18,813 bases of DNA from Candidatus Jorgensenbacteria bacterium RIFCSPLOWO2_12_FULL_42_11 (GTDB lineage: Bacteria; Patescibacteriota; Minisyncoccia; UBA6257; MFKM01). The stretch covers positions 1 to 18,813 of the forward strand of contig MFKM01000009.1 of NCBI GenBank assembly GCA_001779575.1, read 5' to 3'. The position numbers and the translations under genes are program-made. The notes under the pieces were generated by a model. The model was not told the DNA's origin, did no database searches, and saw only the letters and a list, made by a program, of their open reading frames with translations. Shown here one piece after another: positions 17,375-18,813 of the stretch; within the stretch, counting starts at the first letter, position 1; each line of letters starts with the position of its first letter.

Positions 17375-18813
17375 CTATACCTTTATGGGCTTGATTTTGA
17401 AGCCCCGGATAATCCCGTAAAATTCCTCCCGCTCAATGCTTTCTTTCTGAAGCAGGGTTTTAGCCAAAGCATCTAAGGCCTTCCGCTGGGAAGAAATAAT
17501 TTTTCTGGCGGCTTTAAGAGCTCGTTCTATTAAAACGCCCACTTCGCCGTCAATTTGCTTGGCTAATTCTTCCGAATAATCTTTTTCAGTGGTAATTTCG
17601 CGGCCTAAAAATATCAATTCTTCGGTCTTGCCGAAAGTCCGCGGCCCCAGTTTTTCGCTCATTCCGTATCGGGTGACCAAACTCTTGGCCAAATCAGTGG
17701 CTTGTTTTAAATCACTGGACGCTCCGGTGCTGACATCGTTGAAAACTATTGACTCGGAAACATGACCGCCGAACAAAACCGCCAAATCCGACAAAAACTG
17801 GGACTTGGTTTTTATCCTTCTTTCCTCCAGGGGCAATTTTAAAGTATAGCCCCCGGCCAAGCCCCGGCTGACAATTGAAACTTTATGAATCGGGTCGGTG
17901 TCTTGGAGGCCAGCCGCCACCAAAGCGTGGCCGGCTTCATGATAAGCGATTAATTCTTTTTCTTTTTGGGAAATCGCCCGGCCCCGGCGTTCCGGTCCGA
18001 GAATAACTTTTTCAATGGAATTAAATAAATCTTCCTGACTGACGGAATGTTTATTCTGGCGGGCGGCTAAAATAGCGGCTTCGTTAACCAGATTGGCTAA
18101 ATCGGCTCCGGAAAAACCGGGAGTGCGAATGGCTACCTGTTTTAAATCAATGTTTTGACCCAAAGATTTTCCCCGACAGTGAATTTTCAAAATCGCTTCG
18201 CGGTCGTTGATGTCCGGCATATCTAAAATCACGCGACGGTCAAAACGACCGGGCCGCAAAAGAGCGGGGTCCAAAATATCCGGGCGATTTGTCGCCGCCA
18301 GCACGATGACGTTAGTGTCCCGCTCAAAACCATCCATTTCCACCAATATCTGATTAAGGGTTTGCTCCCTTTCGTCGTGGCCTCCGCCCAAACCCGCTCC
18401 TCTTTCCCGACCGACAGCGTCAATTTCATCAATAAAAACAATACAGGGAGCGTTCTTTTTGGCGATAGAAAAGAGATCGCGAGCCCGGCTAGCCCCGACT
18501 CCAACAAACATCTCCACGAATTCGGAAGCGGACATATGAAAAAAAGGAACATTGCTTTCGCCGGCCGTCGCCCGGGCAATCAAGGTTTTGCCCGTTCCCG
18601 GCAACCCCAACAACAAGATTCCGCGAGGAATCCGAGCGCCGATTTCCAGATATTTTTTGGGATTCTTGAGAAAATCAATAACTTCCGCCAATTCCTGCTT
18701 GGCTTCTTTCAAACCGGCCACATTCTCAAAAGTTATCCGGTCTTTGAAAGGCGCGAAAACTTTCACGTTAGCGCGGCCGAAACTAAAGGCCTGGTTCGCT
18801 CCGCTTTTCGCCT
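17375..18813 (-). CDS. ftsH: ATP-dependent zinc metalloprotease FtsH, 5' end outside window
   Basis: FtsH is a membrane-anchored AAA+ protease that degrades membrane and short-lived cytoplasmic proteins. The visible part includes the linker [14 protein letters not shown], then the AAA domain with Walker A GLPGTGKT, pore loop MFVGVG, Walker [15 protein letters not shown], and the second region of homology with RPGRFDR. The protease domain has HEAGH and the third zinc-ligand region [12 protein letters not shown]. The frame stays open to the window edge, so the N-terminal membrane segments lie beyond 18813; the GTG at 18764-18766 is only an internal codon. The C-terminus ends soon after the protease domain, which is short but normal. 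ddl follows 160 bp downstream. Confidence 0.96.
   Translation of the reverse strand, partial: AKSGANQAFSFGRANVKVFAPFKDRITFENVAGLKEAKQELAEVIDFLKNPKKYLEIGARIPRGILLLGLPGTGKTLIARATAGESNVPFFHMSASEFVEMFVGVGASRARDLFSIAKKNAPCIVFIDEIDAVGRERGAGLGGGHDEREQTLNQILVEMDGFERDTNVIVLAATNRPDILDPALLRPGRFDRRVILDMPDINDREAILKIHCRGKSLGQNIDLKQVAIRTPGFSGADLANLVNEAAILAARQNKHSVSQEDLFNSIEKVILGPERRGRAISQKEKELIAYHEAGHALVAAGLQDTDPIHKVSIVSRGLAGGYTLKLPLEERRIKTKSQFLSDLAVLFGGHVSESIVFNDVSTGASSDLKQATDLAKSLVTRYGMSEKLGPRTFGKTEELIFLGREITTEKDYSEELAKQIDGEVGVLIERALKAARKIISSQRKALDALAKTLLQKESIEREEFYGIIRGFKIKPIKV

Overview
The window looks like a chromosomal segment of a candidate phyla radiation (Patescibacteria, probably Parcubacteria-like) bacterium. 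This is an inference from several signs. IF-2 is very short. There are short palindromes of the CCCCGTTAGAAA / TTTCTAACGGGG and CCTGCCGGCAGG kinds, including copies inside coding sequence. Many genes encode proteins under 100 aa. Most promoters read TTGACA-16/18-TATAAT-like. Some genes have strong AGGAGG sites, while others have a -10 box so close to the ATG that the message would be almost leaderless.

Layout. 1-1.0 kb: a small membrane protein, a probable remnant of a four-helix-bundle gene, tRNA-Leu(UAA) and tRNA-Cys(GCA). 1.08-3.15 kb: rbfA and infB (minus strand), separated by a 238-bp palindromic element. 3.2-4.3 kb: a free-standing LAGLIDADG endonuclease gene that runs into tRNA-Ser(GCU). 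4.4-5.9 kb (plus): a DsrE-like protein, a Met-rich SHOCT membrane protein and an unknown small protein. 6.2-7.8 kb: a LysM-like small protein, a XerC/D-type recombinase and a small Cys-containing protein with a long structured leader. 8.4-9.4 kb: a transglutaminase-like protein, then a gene-free stretch full of long inverted repeats, one with perfect H-type pseudoknot potential. 9.4-10.2 kb: tRNA-Ile(UAU) directly behind a hicB-hicA pair, with a second palindromic element ending exactly at the hicB start codon. 10.4-11.0 kb: a compact protein joining sigma-70 region 4 to an RNA polymerase alpha C-terminal domain.

11.1-15.2 kb (minus): an apparent operon from a perfect consensus promoter (15128-15156) to a terminator (11078-11109). 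It has five small or unfamiliar genes, including a DHH-like phosphoesterase, and one structured stretch without an ORF. Every downstream unit is preceded by a copy of the same two-hairpin element (five copies). One divergent copy keeps the pairing with different bases, which argues for a functional RNA structure. A divergent short transcription unit (15246-15507) encodes a 27-residue peptide. 15.5-18.8 kb (minus): a partial ftsH, then ddl and a TrmB-family regulator, the last two in tandem.

The most promising undescribed material is: (1) the intercistronic two-hairpin family and its operon; (2) the two palindromic elements sitting exactly at start codons; (3) the sigma4-alphaCTD fusion; (4) the pseudoknot and hairpin train at 9.05-9.34 kb. 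All functional statements come from reading the sequence and recalling protein families; no search or folding program was run.
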